A stretch of DNA of 64,000 bases from JAKQHY01 sp034429475 (GCA_034429475.1 DAOUGD010000123.1:28415-92414); one strand, 5' to 3'. Positions 27,207 to 35,775 are shown, counted from the stretch's first letter. Notes: generated from the sequence alone by a model not told the origin. Numbers and translations: made by a program.

Positions 27207-27300
27207 GGAACGGCGACCTCTCCCGGTAAGCTTTCATACCAGGCCACTATCCCTGGAAACGTGCTCCGCGCGGGTGATCTAACTAAACTATAACACGGAG

Positions 27301-27834
27301 ATGAAAATGCGCAACTGGCTTATTGCCCTCATTGCCGGGCTGCTCTTGATTGTCCCGCCGCTCGTCGGCTACGCCACCGCGCCGTGCGACTCATTGACGG
27401 CGCAGCCCCTGGTATTGTCCCCGTATCGGCTGGCGCAGCAACGGTATCTGACCCGCGCCGCCGCCGCGTTAACCGAAATGGCGGCCATCGCGCCAGAACT
27501 CCAGGCCCTCGCGGCGCAAACCGCGCCGGTCAGCAGCGCAGAGGCGTTTCGCCGCGCCGGGCGCGCGACCGACCTCGCCACCCGGTTGGAACAAATCGCC
27601 TTGCCGGACCCGCCCGCCGTCTATACCCTGTTAGGGGAACGGTTGGCCCAGGTGCGTGATACCTACATTCTGGCTGCCGAAGATTTGCTGGCCTACCTGG
27701 GCAACCATGACCTGGCGCAACTCCAGGCCGCCGGCGAGGCGTTGACCCTGGCGGATACCGTACGCGCCGAATTGGAGGAGGCCGTCGTCGGCCTGCACTA
27801 TCCATTGTGCCGCGAGGTGTGGCGCAATGAGTGA
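27301..27834 (+). CDS. Membrane-anchored helical protein
   Basis: The 177-residue protein has one N-terminal hydrophobic helix (about 5-25; signal peptide or anchor) and a helical exterior domain with two Cys (about residues 29 and 171) that could form a disulfide. It overlaps the next gene by eight bases. No family is recognised. Confidence 0.5.
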   Translation: MKMRNWLIALIAGLLLIVPPLVGYATAPCDSLTAQPLVLSPYRLAQQRYLTRAAAALTEMAAIAPELQALAAQTAPVSSAEAFRRAGRATDLATRLEQIALPDPPAVYTLLGERLAQVRDTYILAAEDLLAYLGNHDLAQLQAAGEALTLADTVRAELEEAVVGLHYPLCREVWRNE

Positions 27835-29512
27835 AGCATTTGCCGAAAATGCCATCATCCAACTGCTGCGGGCGCAACTGGCGCACGACCAGGAGCAATT
27901 GGCCACCGCCACTTATCGGCAGAAACGCGCCGAAGAACTGCTGGGCAAATACCTGACCACGCTCTTTTCGGTAGCCTGGGGACAGGCGACCGCCGCCCGC
28001 GCCGACGTCCTGCGCTATGCCGAAGAAATGTTAGGGACGCTATCCGGCGCAGGCGGGCGCGCGCCGGACACGGCTGCCGCCATGACGGTGCTGCGCCAAT
28101 ACCTGGAAATTTTCGGCGTAACCTCCGCACCCGATGCCGCGCCCTCTGCCGTGATCGCGCTGGCCCAGCAGCACTTACCAACTATCACGCAGCAGTGGTC
28201 TACGCGGGCAAACGGGGAAGCGGCGGGCACCGCACCGGAGGCCGCACCCGCGATCACGCCGGACGTTGCGGGTGTCAGCGCCGTACTGCGTGCATACCTG
28301 ACAGCCCTGAATGTGCCGTTCTCTGGCGCAGCCAGTCTGGTCAACCTGGCGGAACTGGCCCGGCAACAATTGCCACGGCTGAATCAACGGGTGGCCGCAG
28401 CCCCGCCACCGGTGGCGCTCCCTACGCCGCCGTCACCCGCCGTCGCGCCCCCCCCGCCGGTCGTGACGCCGGTGAGCAATCCTCTAGTATCCCTGCCTGG
28501 CTCCACCCTGCCGGATGCTGCCATCGAAGCCTGGCGCATCATTGGACGGGAACCCGCTTGGGAAAAAGCCGAGCCAGCCTTTGTGCAAGCCACCGGCCAC
28601 TCGCCGGCAATGTTCCGGGATATGGTAGAAGTACTGATGCAGCAGCACCTGTTAGGCTTGTACAAGGCGCCGGTCACCCCGCGGCACGCGGGGTTTTGCA
28701 ATCCCCGGCTATTACAGATCGGGGTTGCCGGCGCCGCGCAGTATCGCGCGCGCTTCGGGTGTGATCCGGTTCCCCTCAAAGAGTTTCTGGGCAAATACCA
28801 CGTTACGGAGGCCTCCGCACTTACCTGGTGGTTGATCCGCGCCACCCGCAATGTCATCCTCAATGGGCAACTGTTACCGGAGAACCCCTTTACTATCGAA
28901 GTGTTTGATCTGGCTGAAGGTATCCCGGACGGCTATCAGCGTGAATATGGCGAATGCCGGAATCCCAACAAGGCGGGTGATGAAAAATGCAGCGTACCGG
29001 ATTTGTTTGTGGAACTCCAACCACGCGGGGGGCCGCTAACCCGCGTGTGTGTGGAATGCGAGCGGGGCCGGTATGCCAATCAAGCCCTGAAACAGAAGTT
29101 GCGCTGGACCATGCACAATTACGCGCAAGCTGGTTTTGCCGGGGTGTACTATGTCGCGCCGTCCGCAACCGAAGCGCGGCTGTTACACCGCGCCCTAGCA
29201 AAGCTGGCCGCCGATTTACGGCAGACCCCGCAGATGGTGGAGCGCGGGATGCTGGCGCTCTTCACCTTTGACGCGCTGGTAGACCACTGGCTGCCGTCGC
29301 CAGCGATGGTGGATCGCTGGGCTGGTGACGCTGGTTTCCCGGCAGCAGAGGGATCGAACGCCGCAGATGCGGCGGCTGTAGCTGTGCCAACTGAAGGCGA
29401 AGTTAATAAGGCGGGAGGGGAACCGCCGACTGCGGCCCACGCTATCTGCCGGCTGAAACACCGGCAACGGCCGGGCAATGCAAACCGTGCGGTGCGCCCT
29501 ACAGGAGAATAA
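27827..29512 (+). CDS. Replication-relaxation-like protein with PD-(D/E)xK-type domain
   Basis: The 561-residue protein has a helical N-terminal half with a Pro-rich linker (about 185-225), a winged-helix-like segment (about 235-310) and a C-terminal domain (about 320-500) containing SVPDLFVEL followed by VCVECERGRYANQALKQKL. The PD...ExE spacing and the wHTH order recall replication-relaxation (MobC-like) proteins that load relaxase or melt DNA; that family call is inference. The C-terminal domain is repeated in a truncated copy about 1 kb downstream. Confidence 0.5.
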   Translation: MSEAFAENAIIQLLRAQLAHDQEQLATATYRQKRAEELLGKYLTTLFSVAWGQATAARADVLRYAEEMLGTLSGAGGRAPDTAAAMTVLRQYLEIFGVTSAPDAAPSAVIALAQQHLPTITQQWSTRANGEAAGTAPEAAPAITPDVAGVSAVLRAYLTALNVPFSGAASLVNLAELARQQLPRLNQRVAAAPPPVALPTPPSPAVAPPPPVVTPVSNPLVSLPGSTLPDAAIEAWRIIGREPAWEKAEPAFVQATGHSPAMFRDMVEVLMQQHLLGLYKAPVTPRHAGFCNPRLLQIGVAGAAQYRARFGCDPVPLKEFLGKYHVTEASALTWWLIRATRNVILNGQLLPENPFTIEVFDLAEGIPDGYQREYGECRNPNKAGDEKCSVPDLFVELQPRGGPLTRVCVECERGRYANQALKQKLRWTMHNYAQAGFAGVYYVAPSATEARLLHRALAKLAADLRQTPQMVERGMLALFTFDALVDHWLPSPAMVDRWAGDAGFPAAEGSNAADAAAVAVPTEGEVNKAGGEPPTAAHAICRLKHRQRPGNANRAVRPTGE

Positions 29513-29707
29513 ATGATGGAAATTTGGATTACCCGCCTGGCATTGCTCTGGTTGGATGGTAGTATCTTGCTCCTGGCCGCGTTACTATCTGTCGGCCCGT
29601 ATGTACTGGCCCTAGCTGGCGCGGGGTTGCTGGCTGGAAGGCCACGCTATCGCCGGCAACGAGCGCCGGGACGAACAGCGCCGCCGCAGCGATTCACGCT
29701 GCGGTAA
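29513..29707 (+). CDS. Small membrane protein (copy 1)
   Basis: The 64-residue protein has a MEIWITRLALLWLDGSILLL start, two hydrophobic stretches and a basic tail ending in RFTLR. It follows the preceding stop directly. A close paralog lies at 30461-30652, also directly after a copy of the nuclease-like domain. Confidence 0.6.
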   Translation: MMEIWITRLALLWLDGSILLLAALLSVGPYVLALAGAGLLAGRPRYRRQRAPGRTAPPQRFTLR

Positions 29708-29780
29708 GCGACGACATGGAGCCGCTCAGCCCGTCTGCGCGCTCCGACTAAGCCTGCTTGCGTAGTTGTGATAGCAACAG

Positions 29781-30461
29781 TTGCATCCCTGGCTCAGACA
29801 CCCCCGGCAACAGCAGAGCAAATATCACATCACCGTCGCCTCGCCCATCACCTGGTGGCTGATCCGCGCCACGCGCAATGCCCTCCTCAATGGCCGGCTT
29901 TTGCCGGATAACCCTTTTGCAATCGAAGTGTTTGACCTGGCTGAGGGTATCCCCGAAGGCTATCAGCGGGAATACGGCGAGTGCCGGAGCGCCGACAAAG
30001 TGGGGGATGAAAAATGCAGCGTACCGGATTTGTTCGTGGAATTGCAAGCGCGCGGCGGACCGCTGACCCGGCTGTGCGTGGAGTGCGAACGCGGGCGATA
30101 CGCCAATCAGGCCTTGAAGCAAAAGCTGCGCTGGACAATGCACAACTACGGCCAGGCTGGCTTCGCCGGGGTGTACTACGTCGCGCCGGCCGCGCCGGAA
30201 GCCCGGCTGTTACAACGGGCGCTGGGCAAACTGGCCGCCGACTTGCGGCAGACGCCGACGCTGGTGGAGAAAGGGTTGCTGGCGATCTTCACGTTTGACG
30301 CCCTGATAGACCACTGGCTACCGTCGCCGGCGATGGTAGACCGCTGGGGGAGCGGCATCCCGGCGGAGGAAATCCCGGCCACTGCCGCGCGCGCCGTATG
30401 CCGGCTCAAGCATCGGCAACGCGCCGGGAATACGCAACCATTGCCTGGAGGAGAAGAGTGA
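29781..30461 (+). pseudogene. Truncated duplicate of the replication-relaxation-like C-terminal domain
   Basis: From about 29825 the protein is strongly similar to the last 230 residues of the gene at 27827-29512 (KYH-T-AS-TWWLIRATRN and all PD...ExE residues are kept). The N-terminal 320 residues are missing and only a weak TTG start is available. The reading frame is otherwise intact to its stop, which overlaps the next small gene as in copy 1. It may be a remnant or a functional stand-alone nuclease-like domain. Confidence 0.6.
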
Positions 30462-30652
30462 TGGAGATTTGGCTGACGCGGATTGCATTATTGTGGTTGG
30501 ATGGGAGCATTTTGTTGCTGGCGGCGCTGGTGTCTGTCGGGCCGTATGCGTTGGCGCTGATCGGGGCGACTTTGTTGATAAATTGGCCACGCAAGCCACA
30601 GAGGCGACAATCGGAGCGCGCGCTGGCACCACCACGGTTCACACTGCGCTAA
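30461..30652 (+). CDS. Small membrane protein (copy 2)
   Basis: The 63-residue protein closely matches copy 1 (WLDGSILLLAAL-SVGPY-LAL core, RFTLR end). GGAGGAG precedes the ATG, which overlaps the stop upstream (TGATG). Retention of the pair in both copies suggests the two products work together. It is the last gene of the + strand element block. Confidence 0.6.
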   Translation: MEIWLTRIALLWLDGSILLLAALVSVGPYALALIGATLLINWPRKPQRRQSERALAPPRFTLR

Positions 30653-31328
30653 AAACCCAGCGCAGAAGGTGGTACCAATTTCTCCCGCCGATGGCTGGGA
30701 TACTACGACTAGTGCTTCTGAATGGCGCTGACGTCATTGCCATACAGCTCCGCTACTCACAATCCGAGGTAGAGTGATCCAAGACGAATTTGGCGGGTAT
30801 TCTGGTTTCCTATGGTAACGTTCCACCGCTGACGATATACTCTGACATCTCAACATGAACATAGTATGTGTGGGCGCAATACCCCCTACTTACGCAGTTT
30901 GACGGCCAGGGGCCCCCACCCGCTACGGCTGGCATGGCTACCATACCAGCTATACTGCACAAAATCTTATGAGAAGCAGCGATCAGATTTCAAAGGGACA
31001 TATTCCACCTCCGCTGCCCGACAATGTTGACCGCTACCGTCCATGGCATACCTCAATTGTGGGTTGATTTCAATTCCATTCTCCCAACCCAGGTCTCGGA
31101 CTATCCATTATTGATAAATGGAGTATCAACCAAGGTTAAAGAGGATGATTTTTGCCATAGGGTGGGCGTCAAAGTTTCGCAAGACTCAAGACTACAAAAG
31201 TCTTAGCGGACAGTTGGGGGGACGACGATGCTACGTTGACCTCGGTTTTAGCTTGGCAGTGGGACTACGTTAGACTTTTGTAGTCTTGTTCGCGAAAAAG
31301 CGACGGACACCCTTTGCCATACACTCTA
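30653..31328. other. Gene-free junction between element and chromosome-like region
   Basis: About 680 bp of DNA that is A+T-richer than its surroundings, without a convincing gene. It contains a MITE-like inverted repeat near its right end. No integrase, tRNA or clear attachment site can be seen. Confidence 0.5.
31160..31312. repeat. MITE-like imperfect inverted repeat
   Basis: AAGACTACAAAAGTCT (31188-31203) recurs as its exact complement at 31272-31287. Similarity extends outward through TTTCGC and AGGGTG..CGTC for about 45 bases on each side with some mismatches. The 150-bp unit codes for nothing and lies 40 bp before a promoter, so it could be a small non-autonomous mobile element. Confidence 0.55.
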
Positions 31329-31356
31329 TTGAAAAAATGTCATTAGATGATATACT
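31329..31356 (+). promoter_or_regulatory. Sigma-70 promoter with PadR-operator candidate
   Basis: TTGAAA (31329-31334), 16-bp spacer and TATACT (31351-31356) precede the PadR gene. The spacer contains ATGTCATTAGATG, also found in the promoter of the PadR paralog at 43400-43427, so the regulators probably control themselves or each other there. Confidence 0.7.
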
Positions 31357-31377
31357 GTGGGCGGAGGTGAGAGACCT

Positions 31378-31767
31378 ATGCAAAATCGTGGACGACGTTG
31401 CGGAGGACGCGGCTGCGCCCGGCGGATGGGGCAATTCCTGGACCCCACCCTGCTTTTATTGCTCAAGGCCGCCCCGGCGCACGGCTATACCTTGTTGGGG
31501 CGGATGGCCGAGTTCGGCCTGGACTTTCTGGACGCTACGGTGATCTACCGCACCCTGCGCGAGATGGAGGAGCATGGTTGGGTGACTTCGACCTGGGATG
31601 AAGCCGCGACGCAAGGGCCGCCGCGTCGCGTCTATACCCTCACCCCCCTGGGCGCTGAGGTGTTGGCGTGCTGCGTTTCTCAACTGGAAACCACGCAAGC
31701 CACCATTCACCACTTTCTCGATCTGTATCAAGGAAGCGAATCAGCGAGTGAGCGGATCAGCGAGTAA
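31378..31767 (+). CDS. PadR-family transcriptional regulator (paralog A)
   Basis: The ATG at 31378 (GGAGGTGAG upstream) gives 129 residues: a Gly/Arg-rich leader, then the PadR winged helix (FLDPTLLLLLK, HGYTLLGRM, TVIYRTLREMEEHGWV, GPPRRVYTLTPLG). The last about 12 residues are encoded by a 16-bp tandem repeat and are absent from the paralog at 43448. It lies upstream of two NifX-like genes and a MinD/ferredoxin gene and probably regulates them. Confidence 0.85.
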   Translation: MQNRGRRCGGRGCARRMGQFLDPTLLLLLKAAPAHGYTLLGRMAEFGLDFLDATVIYRTLREMEEHGWVTSTWDEAATQGPPRRVYTLTPLGAEVLACCVSQLETTQATIHHFLDLYQGSESASERISE

Positions 31768-31787
31768 ACGGATCAGCGAGTGAGAGC
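31740..31787 (+). repeat. Three tandem 16-bp repeats at the end of padR
   Basis: ATCAGCGAGTRARCGG-type units begin at 31740, 31756 and 31772. They overlap the 3' end and stop codon of the PadR gene and run into the spacer. Confidence 0.7.
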
Positions 31788-31829
31788 ACTCAGCACTCAG
31801 TCCTCAGCCCTATCTAAGGAGGTTTGTCT

Positions 31830-32216
31830 ATGCAAATCGTCATTCCGGCCAACGGCGCCGATCTGGACGCCCCCGCCAGCCCGGTTTTCGGGCGTTGTCA
31901 GACGTTCATTTTTGTTGACCCTGAGACATTAGCCTTCACAGTCTTGCCCAATCCGGCGCTTGACGCGCCCGGCGGCGCGGGGGTGCAAGCTGCCCAGACC
32001 GTGGTGCAACGCGGCGTGGCCGCTGTCATCGCGCCGAGCCTGGGACCGAACGCCTTCCGCGTCATCCAGGCGGCCGGCATCCCGGTTTATCAACAACAAG
32101 GCGCGACCGTGCGTGACGTGCTCAACGCCTTCAACACTGGTCAATTACCTCGCCTCGAAGCCCCCGGCGCCGACCACATGGGACTCGGCGGCGGGCATCA
32201 TCGCGGGCACGCCTGA
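31830..32216 (+). CDS. NifX/dinitrogenase FeMo-cofactor-type protein 1
   Basis: The ATG at 31830 has a perfect AAGGAGG box. The 128-residue protein has the NifB/NifX-type fold (PVFGRCQTFIFVD, GAGVQAAQTVVQRGVAAVIA, FRVIQAAGIPVY) and a His-rich tail (GGGHHRGHA). Outside nitrogen fixers, such proteins are thought to carry Fe-S or metal clusters. Together with the adjacent NifX-like and MinD/ferredoxin genes it forms a cluster-assembly or carrier unit; no nif structural gene is in the window. Confidence 0.85.
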   Translation: MQIVIPANGADLDAPASPVFGRCQTFIFVDPETLAFTVLPNPALDAPGGAGVQAAQTVVQRGVAAVIAPSLGPNAFRVIQAAGIPVYQQQGATVRDVLNAFNTGQLPRLEAPGADHMGLGGGHHRGHA

Positions 32217-32302
32217 TTTTGGATTTCTCGTCACCTCTCAAACCATTCGACTGACGACTATTCGACTAACGACTACCCAACCATCTTTAAGGAGAGACTT
32301 CA

Positions 32303-32680
32303 ATGACTAAAATTGCGCTTGCCGTATTAGATGCCAATGGCCTGGACGCTCAAATCAGCCCGCACTTTGGACGTTGCCCGTACTTCATCCTGGTGGACGC
32401 CGAAGGGCAAGAAGTGCGCGCCGTCGAGACCGTCGCCAACCCGTATTACCCCGATCACGAGCCGGGACAGGTTCCCGCTTTCATCCACAGCCTGGGCGCG
32501 CAGGTGATGCTCGCCGGCGGAATGGGCGGCCGCGCCGTGGCTTTCTTCCAGCAGTACGGCATTGAGCCGGCGACCGGCGCAGCCGGCACGGTGCGCGAAT
32601 CGCTGACCCGCTATCTGGGTGGAGAATTGCAAGGGGCTGCCCCGTGTGCGGAGAGTGTGGCACACGGGCACGCGCATTGA
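32303..32680 (+). CDS. NifX/dinitrogenase FeMo-cofactor-type protein 2
   Basis: The 125-residue protein has the same fold as its neighbour (SPHFGRCPYFILVD, LGAQVMLAGGMGGRAVAFF) and also ends in a His-containing tail (AHGHAH). AAGGAG precedes the start. Its stop overlaps the TTG start of the MinD/ferredoxin gene. The two NifX copies are diverged and probably carry different cargo or form a heteromer. Confidence 0.85.
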   Translation: MTKIALAVLDANGLDAQISPHFGRCPYFILVDAEGQEVRAVETVANPYYPDHEPGQVPAFIHSLGAQVMLAGGMGGRAVAFFQQYGIEPATGAAGTVRESLTRYLGGELQGAAPCAESVAHGHAH

Positions 32681-33531
32681 AACTCGCTATTGCCAGCGGC
32701 AAGGGCGGCACCGGCAAGACAACGGTGGCCGTGAGTCTGGCCCTCAGTCTGGCCGCTGCCGCCCCCCTGTTGTTGGATTGCGACGTCGAAGAACCCAACG
32801 CCGCCTTGTTTTTGCGTCCGACAATGACGGCGCGGCGCGAGGTAGGTGTGCTGATCCCCGTGGTAGACGCAGCGCGCTGCACCCTCTGCGGGCGCTGCGC
32901 CGCAGTTTGCCAGTATCACGCCATCACCGTCATTGGAAAACAAGTGCTGGTTTTCCCGGAACTGTGCCACGGTTGCGGCAGTTGTACGCGCCAATGCCCG
33001 GTGGCTGCGATCCGTGAAGAATTGAATGTGATGGGAACGTTAGAAACAGGGCGCGCGGGATCGGTAGAATTTTGCCAGGGAACGCTCAACGTAGGCGCGG
33101 CGATGGCCGTGCCGGTGATCCGTCAGCTTAAGCAGTGGGCGATTCCGCCAGACGCCGCCGACCGACCCGTCATCCTCGACGCGCCGCCGGGTGCTTCGTG
33201 CCCCGTCGTCGAAACCCTACGCGACGCCGACGCGGTGCTGCTCGTCACCGAGCCGACGCCCTTCGGCCGGCACGATCTGCGGGTGGCCGTGCAGGTCGCC
33301 CGCGACGAACTCGACCTGCCCGTCGCCGTCGTCGTCAACCGTGACGGCGTGGGCGACGCGGGCGTGGACGCCTACTGCGCCGCCGAGGGGCTGCCCATCC
33401 TGCTGCGCATCCCGCTGGATCGCGCTATTGCGGAAGGAATCGCCAACGGGGCCCCCCTCATCGCCATCCGGCCAGAATATCAGCCACGTCTTGTCACATT
33501 GTGGGGAGAAATCCAGACTCTCGCTGCTTGA
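32677..33531 (+). CDS. MinD-superfamily P-loop ATPase with inserted 2[4Fe-4S] ferredoxin (copy A)
   Basis: A TTG overlapping the preceding TGA is taken as start (284 residues). A deviant Walker A SGKGGTGKTT lies at 7-16. A bacterial ferredoxin is inserted at about 63-112 with Cys68/71/74/78 and Cys97/100/103/107. Later motifs VILDAPPGASCP and VLLVTEPTPFG are typical of MinD/Mrp ATPases. These enzymes are thought to move or assemble Fe-S clusters with NifX-type partners. A paralog lies at 39581-40444. Confidence 0.85.
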   Translation: MKLAIASGKGGTGKTTVAVSLALSLAAAAPLLLDCDVEEPNAALFLRPTMTARREVGVLIPVVDAARCTLCGRCAAVCQYHAITVIGKQVLVFPELCHGCGSCTRQCPVAAIREELNVMGTLETGRAGSVEFCQGTLNVGAAMAVPVIRQLKQWAIPPDAADRPVILDAPPGASCPVVETLRDADAVLLVTEPTPFGRHDLRVAVQVARDELDLPVAVVVNRDGVGDAGVDAYCAAEGLPILLRIPLDRAIAEGIANGAPLIAIRPEYQPRLVTLWGEIQTLAA

Positions 33532-33549
33532 TTTGGCGTTAGGAGGAAC

Positions 33550-34511
33550 GTGTACCGGCAACTTTGGCTCATCGGGTTGGCTCTGTGGCTGGTGGGATGT
33601 GCGTCGCACGCAGTCCCTACGGCGCCACCACCCACGCTCACGTCCGTGACGCCGCCTGCGGCATCTGCCACGCTCCCGCCGACGTCCACGGCGACGCCCA
33701 CCCTGGCGCCGACCGCGACTACCATTCCGTCCACGGCGCCGCCGGCGCCATTCACAGTGACGCCTGATAGTCAACCTATGGAGGTCAGAACGATGCTCAC
33801 CATCACCGTATTGTACGACAACGTGGCCCACGACGCGCGCCTGCAGACCGATTGGGGCCTCGCGTGTCTGGTAGAGGGCCTGGAACAACCGCTGCTCTTC
33901 GATACCGGTGGCAAGGGCGACATCCTCCTGCGGAATATGCGCGCGCTGGGACTGGACCCGCAGGCGGTGCGCACCGTCGTCCTCTCCCACGCCCACGGCG
34001 ATCACACCGGCGGGTGGCGGGATTCCTGGCCGAAAATCCTGACGTCACCGTCTATCTGCTCGCCTCCTTCCCCGCCGGGATCAAAGACACCGTTCGGCAA
34101 GCCGGCGCGACACTGGTGGAAGTGACCGGACCGCAAGCGATCGACGCGGCGGCGTATACCACCGGCGAACTCGGCGACCAGATTCGGGAGCAGGCGTTGG
34201 TGTTGGAGACGCCGCGCGGTCTGGTGGTCATCACCGGCTGCGCGCATCCTGGCATCGCCGCGATGGTGCGCCAGGCGCAGGCGACGGCGGCGGGCGACGT
34301 GACCCTGACGCTCGGCGGCTTCCATCTGCGCGACGCTAACGCCGCGTCCTTCGCCGCCACGATTGCCGAGTTGCAAGACCTGGGCGTCCAGCGCATCGCG
34401 CCGAGTCACTGCACCGGGGATGCGGCACGCCGCGCCTTTACGGAAGCGTTCGGTGCAGATTACCTGGAGAGTGGCGTGGGGCAAGTCTTTGGCATCGCGG
34501 ACGAAGAGTAA
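33550..34511 (+). pseudogene. Frameshifted MBL-fold lipoprotein hydrolase
   Basis: A GTG start with AGGAGG gives a lipoprotein signal (lipobox LVGC), a Pro/Thr linker and a metallo-beta-lactamase domain of the class related to MptA-like/dihydropterin enzymes (LLFDTGGKG, VVLSHAHGDHTGG). Near 34008-34014 the frame shifts: the rest (AGFLAENPDVTVYLL to the TGCAHPG and GGFHL motifs and the conserved SHCTG) continues in the next frame. One missing base restores a normal protein of about 320 residues. Sequencing error or recent inactivation. Confidence 0.75.
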
Positions 34512-34519
34512 TCCCGGCT

Positions 34520-35017
34520 ATGTCTGACGCACCGCTCATCCAGTATCGGCCCATCGGCGTCCTCCACACCCCATTCCAGGATATCGCCGGGATGCCCATC
34601 CAGCCGGCGGGCGCGGCGGGAGTAGGCGGTACGGCGGAAATTTTCCCCGAATTTGTTCCCGGTCTGCAAAACCTGGAAGACTTCTCACACGTCATCGTAC
34701 TGTACCACTTTCACCGCGCGCCCGCGCCCCGGTTGTTGGTCACGCCGTTTCTGGACACCGAGCCGCGCGGCGTCTTCGCCACCCGCGCCCCGGCGCGGCC
34801 TAATCCCATCGGGCTTTCGGTGGTGCGGCTGCTGGTGCGCGAAGGGCCTATCCTATACCTGGAAAATGTGGACATGCTGGATGGTACGCCTCTGCTCGAC
34901 CTCAAGCCCTATGTCCCGGCCTTTGACGGCGGCGCGGCAGATCGGGTGGGCTGGTTAGAACCCGCGCAAGCGCGGGTTCATAGTCATCAGTCCGATAGGA
35001 GATTTGATGAAACATGA
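34520..35017 (+). CDS. trmO: tRNA t6A37 N6-methyltransferase TrmO (TsaA-like)
   Basis: The 165-residue protein begins with YRPIGVLHTPF and has the conserved TrmO segments (IVLYHFHRA, GVFATRAPARPNPIGLSVV, LDLKPYVPAFD). TrmO uses SAM to methylate t6A37 in tRNA; the fold is a small beta barrel. The C-terminal extension is shorter than in enterobacterial TrmO. Its stop overlaps the next start. Confidence 0.88.
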   Translation: MSDAPLIQYRPIGVLHTPFQDIAGMPIQPAGAAGVGGTAEIFPEFVPGLQNLEDFSHVIVLYHFHRAPAPRLLVTPFLDTEPRGVFATRAPARPNPIGLSVVRLLVREGPILYLENVDMLDGTPLLDLKPYVPAFDGGAADRVGWLEPAQARVHSHQSDRRFDET

Positions 35018-35706
35018 AGAAATACCTAAACGCCTTACGTTTTCTCATTGGCACATTGTTGATTTACCTTGTCCCTGTGCTGTTGGGCTGGGGGTTAGGT
35101 GACTTGCCAGGCTTTTTCGCCAACGCGCCGCGCGCGGGGTATGCTGCGGTGGTACTATCGTTGGGACTGGGCGTCGTTTACCAGGCTCTTACCGCGCCGG
35201 AGGGGATTCACGGGGGGAAAGAGGAAACCGGACAGCGTGTGGCGCGGCAAACGGTCGTCAAGATCGTGATCATTCTGGTGATGTATGCCGCGCTGATTCT
35301 CTTGCCCTTCGCCGACCGCCGCAACCTGGGCGCGTGGAGCAACGGTGAAGCCTTACGTTGGGTGGGACTGTTGAGTGTGGCGTTGGGCTTCGGCCTGGTG
35401 CTCTGGTCAGGCATCGCATTGGGGCGCTTTTACAGCGCCGACGTGACGCTGCAAAAAGACCACCGCCTGATCACCACCGGGCTGTACGGCGTCCTGCGCC
35501 ATCCACGCTACCTGGGTGTTCTGCTGACGACGCTCGGAATGGCGCTGTTGTTTCGCTCATGGGTGGGTCTGCTGGCCTTCATCCCTATGCTCGGCGTGCT
35601 CCTGTTCCGCATCCACGACGAAGAGGCGCTATTGCACCAAACCTTTGGCGCGGAGTGGGAAACCTACTGCCAACACTCCAAGCGTCTGCTGCCCTATATT
35701 TACTAG
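35014..35706 (+). CDS. ICMT/PEMT-type integral membrane methyltransferase
   Basis: The 230-residue protein has five to six membrane helices and the C-terminal signature of the isoprenylcysteine/phospholipid methyltransferase family (TTGLYGVLRHPRYLGVLL, then EEALLHQTFG-EWETYCQ). The His-Pro and Glu-Glu positions bind SAM in this family. Substrate in bacteria is usually unknown. It overlaps trmO by four bases. Two smaller relatives lie at 40589 and 41207. Confidence 0.8.
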   Translation: MKKYLNALRFLIGTLLIYLVPVLLGWGLGDLPGFFANAPRAGYAAVVLSLGLGVVYQALTAPEGIHGGKEETGQRVARQTVVKIVIILVMYAALILLPFADRRNLGAWSNGEALRWVGLLSVALGFGLVLWSGIALGRFYSADVTLQKDHRLITTGLYGVLRHPRYLGVLLTTLGMALLFRSWVGLLAFIPMLGVLLFRIHDEEALLHQTFGAEWETYCQHSKRLLPYIY

Positions 35707-35719
35707 AGCGGCCCTCTGC

Positions 35720-35754
35720 GTAATTCGTAATTCGCAATTCGCAATTCGCAATTC
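35720..35754 (+). repeat. AATTCGY heptamer tandem repeat
   Basis: About five copies of AATTCGC or AATTCGT in tandem between two genes. Low-complexity spacer of the kind found elsewhere in this window. Confidence 0.7.
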
Positions 35755-35775
35755 CCCACCCACTCGGGAGGTATC

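Noticed and set aside
31024..31206. Short open frame at the junction
   Set aside because: It overlaps the MITE-like inverted repeat and lacks a ribosome-binding site.
1..31300. Prophage
   Set aside because: No capsid, terminase, portal or lysis gene is recognisable; FtsK-like, par and ssb genes fit a plasmid or ICE better.
31830..32680. True nitrogenase cofactor (nif) operon
   Set aside because: Only NifX-type small proteins are present; no nifHDK, nifE, nifN or nifB-type gene is seen here.
33550..34511. Programmed ribosomal frameshift
   Set aside because: No slippery heptamer or downstream pseudoknot is evident at the break; a single missing base is simpler.
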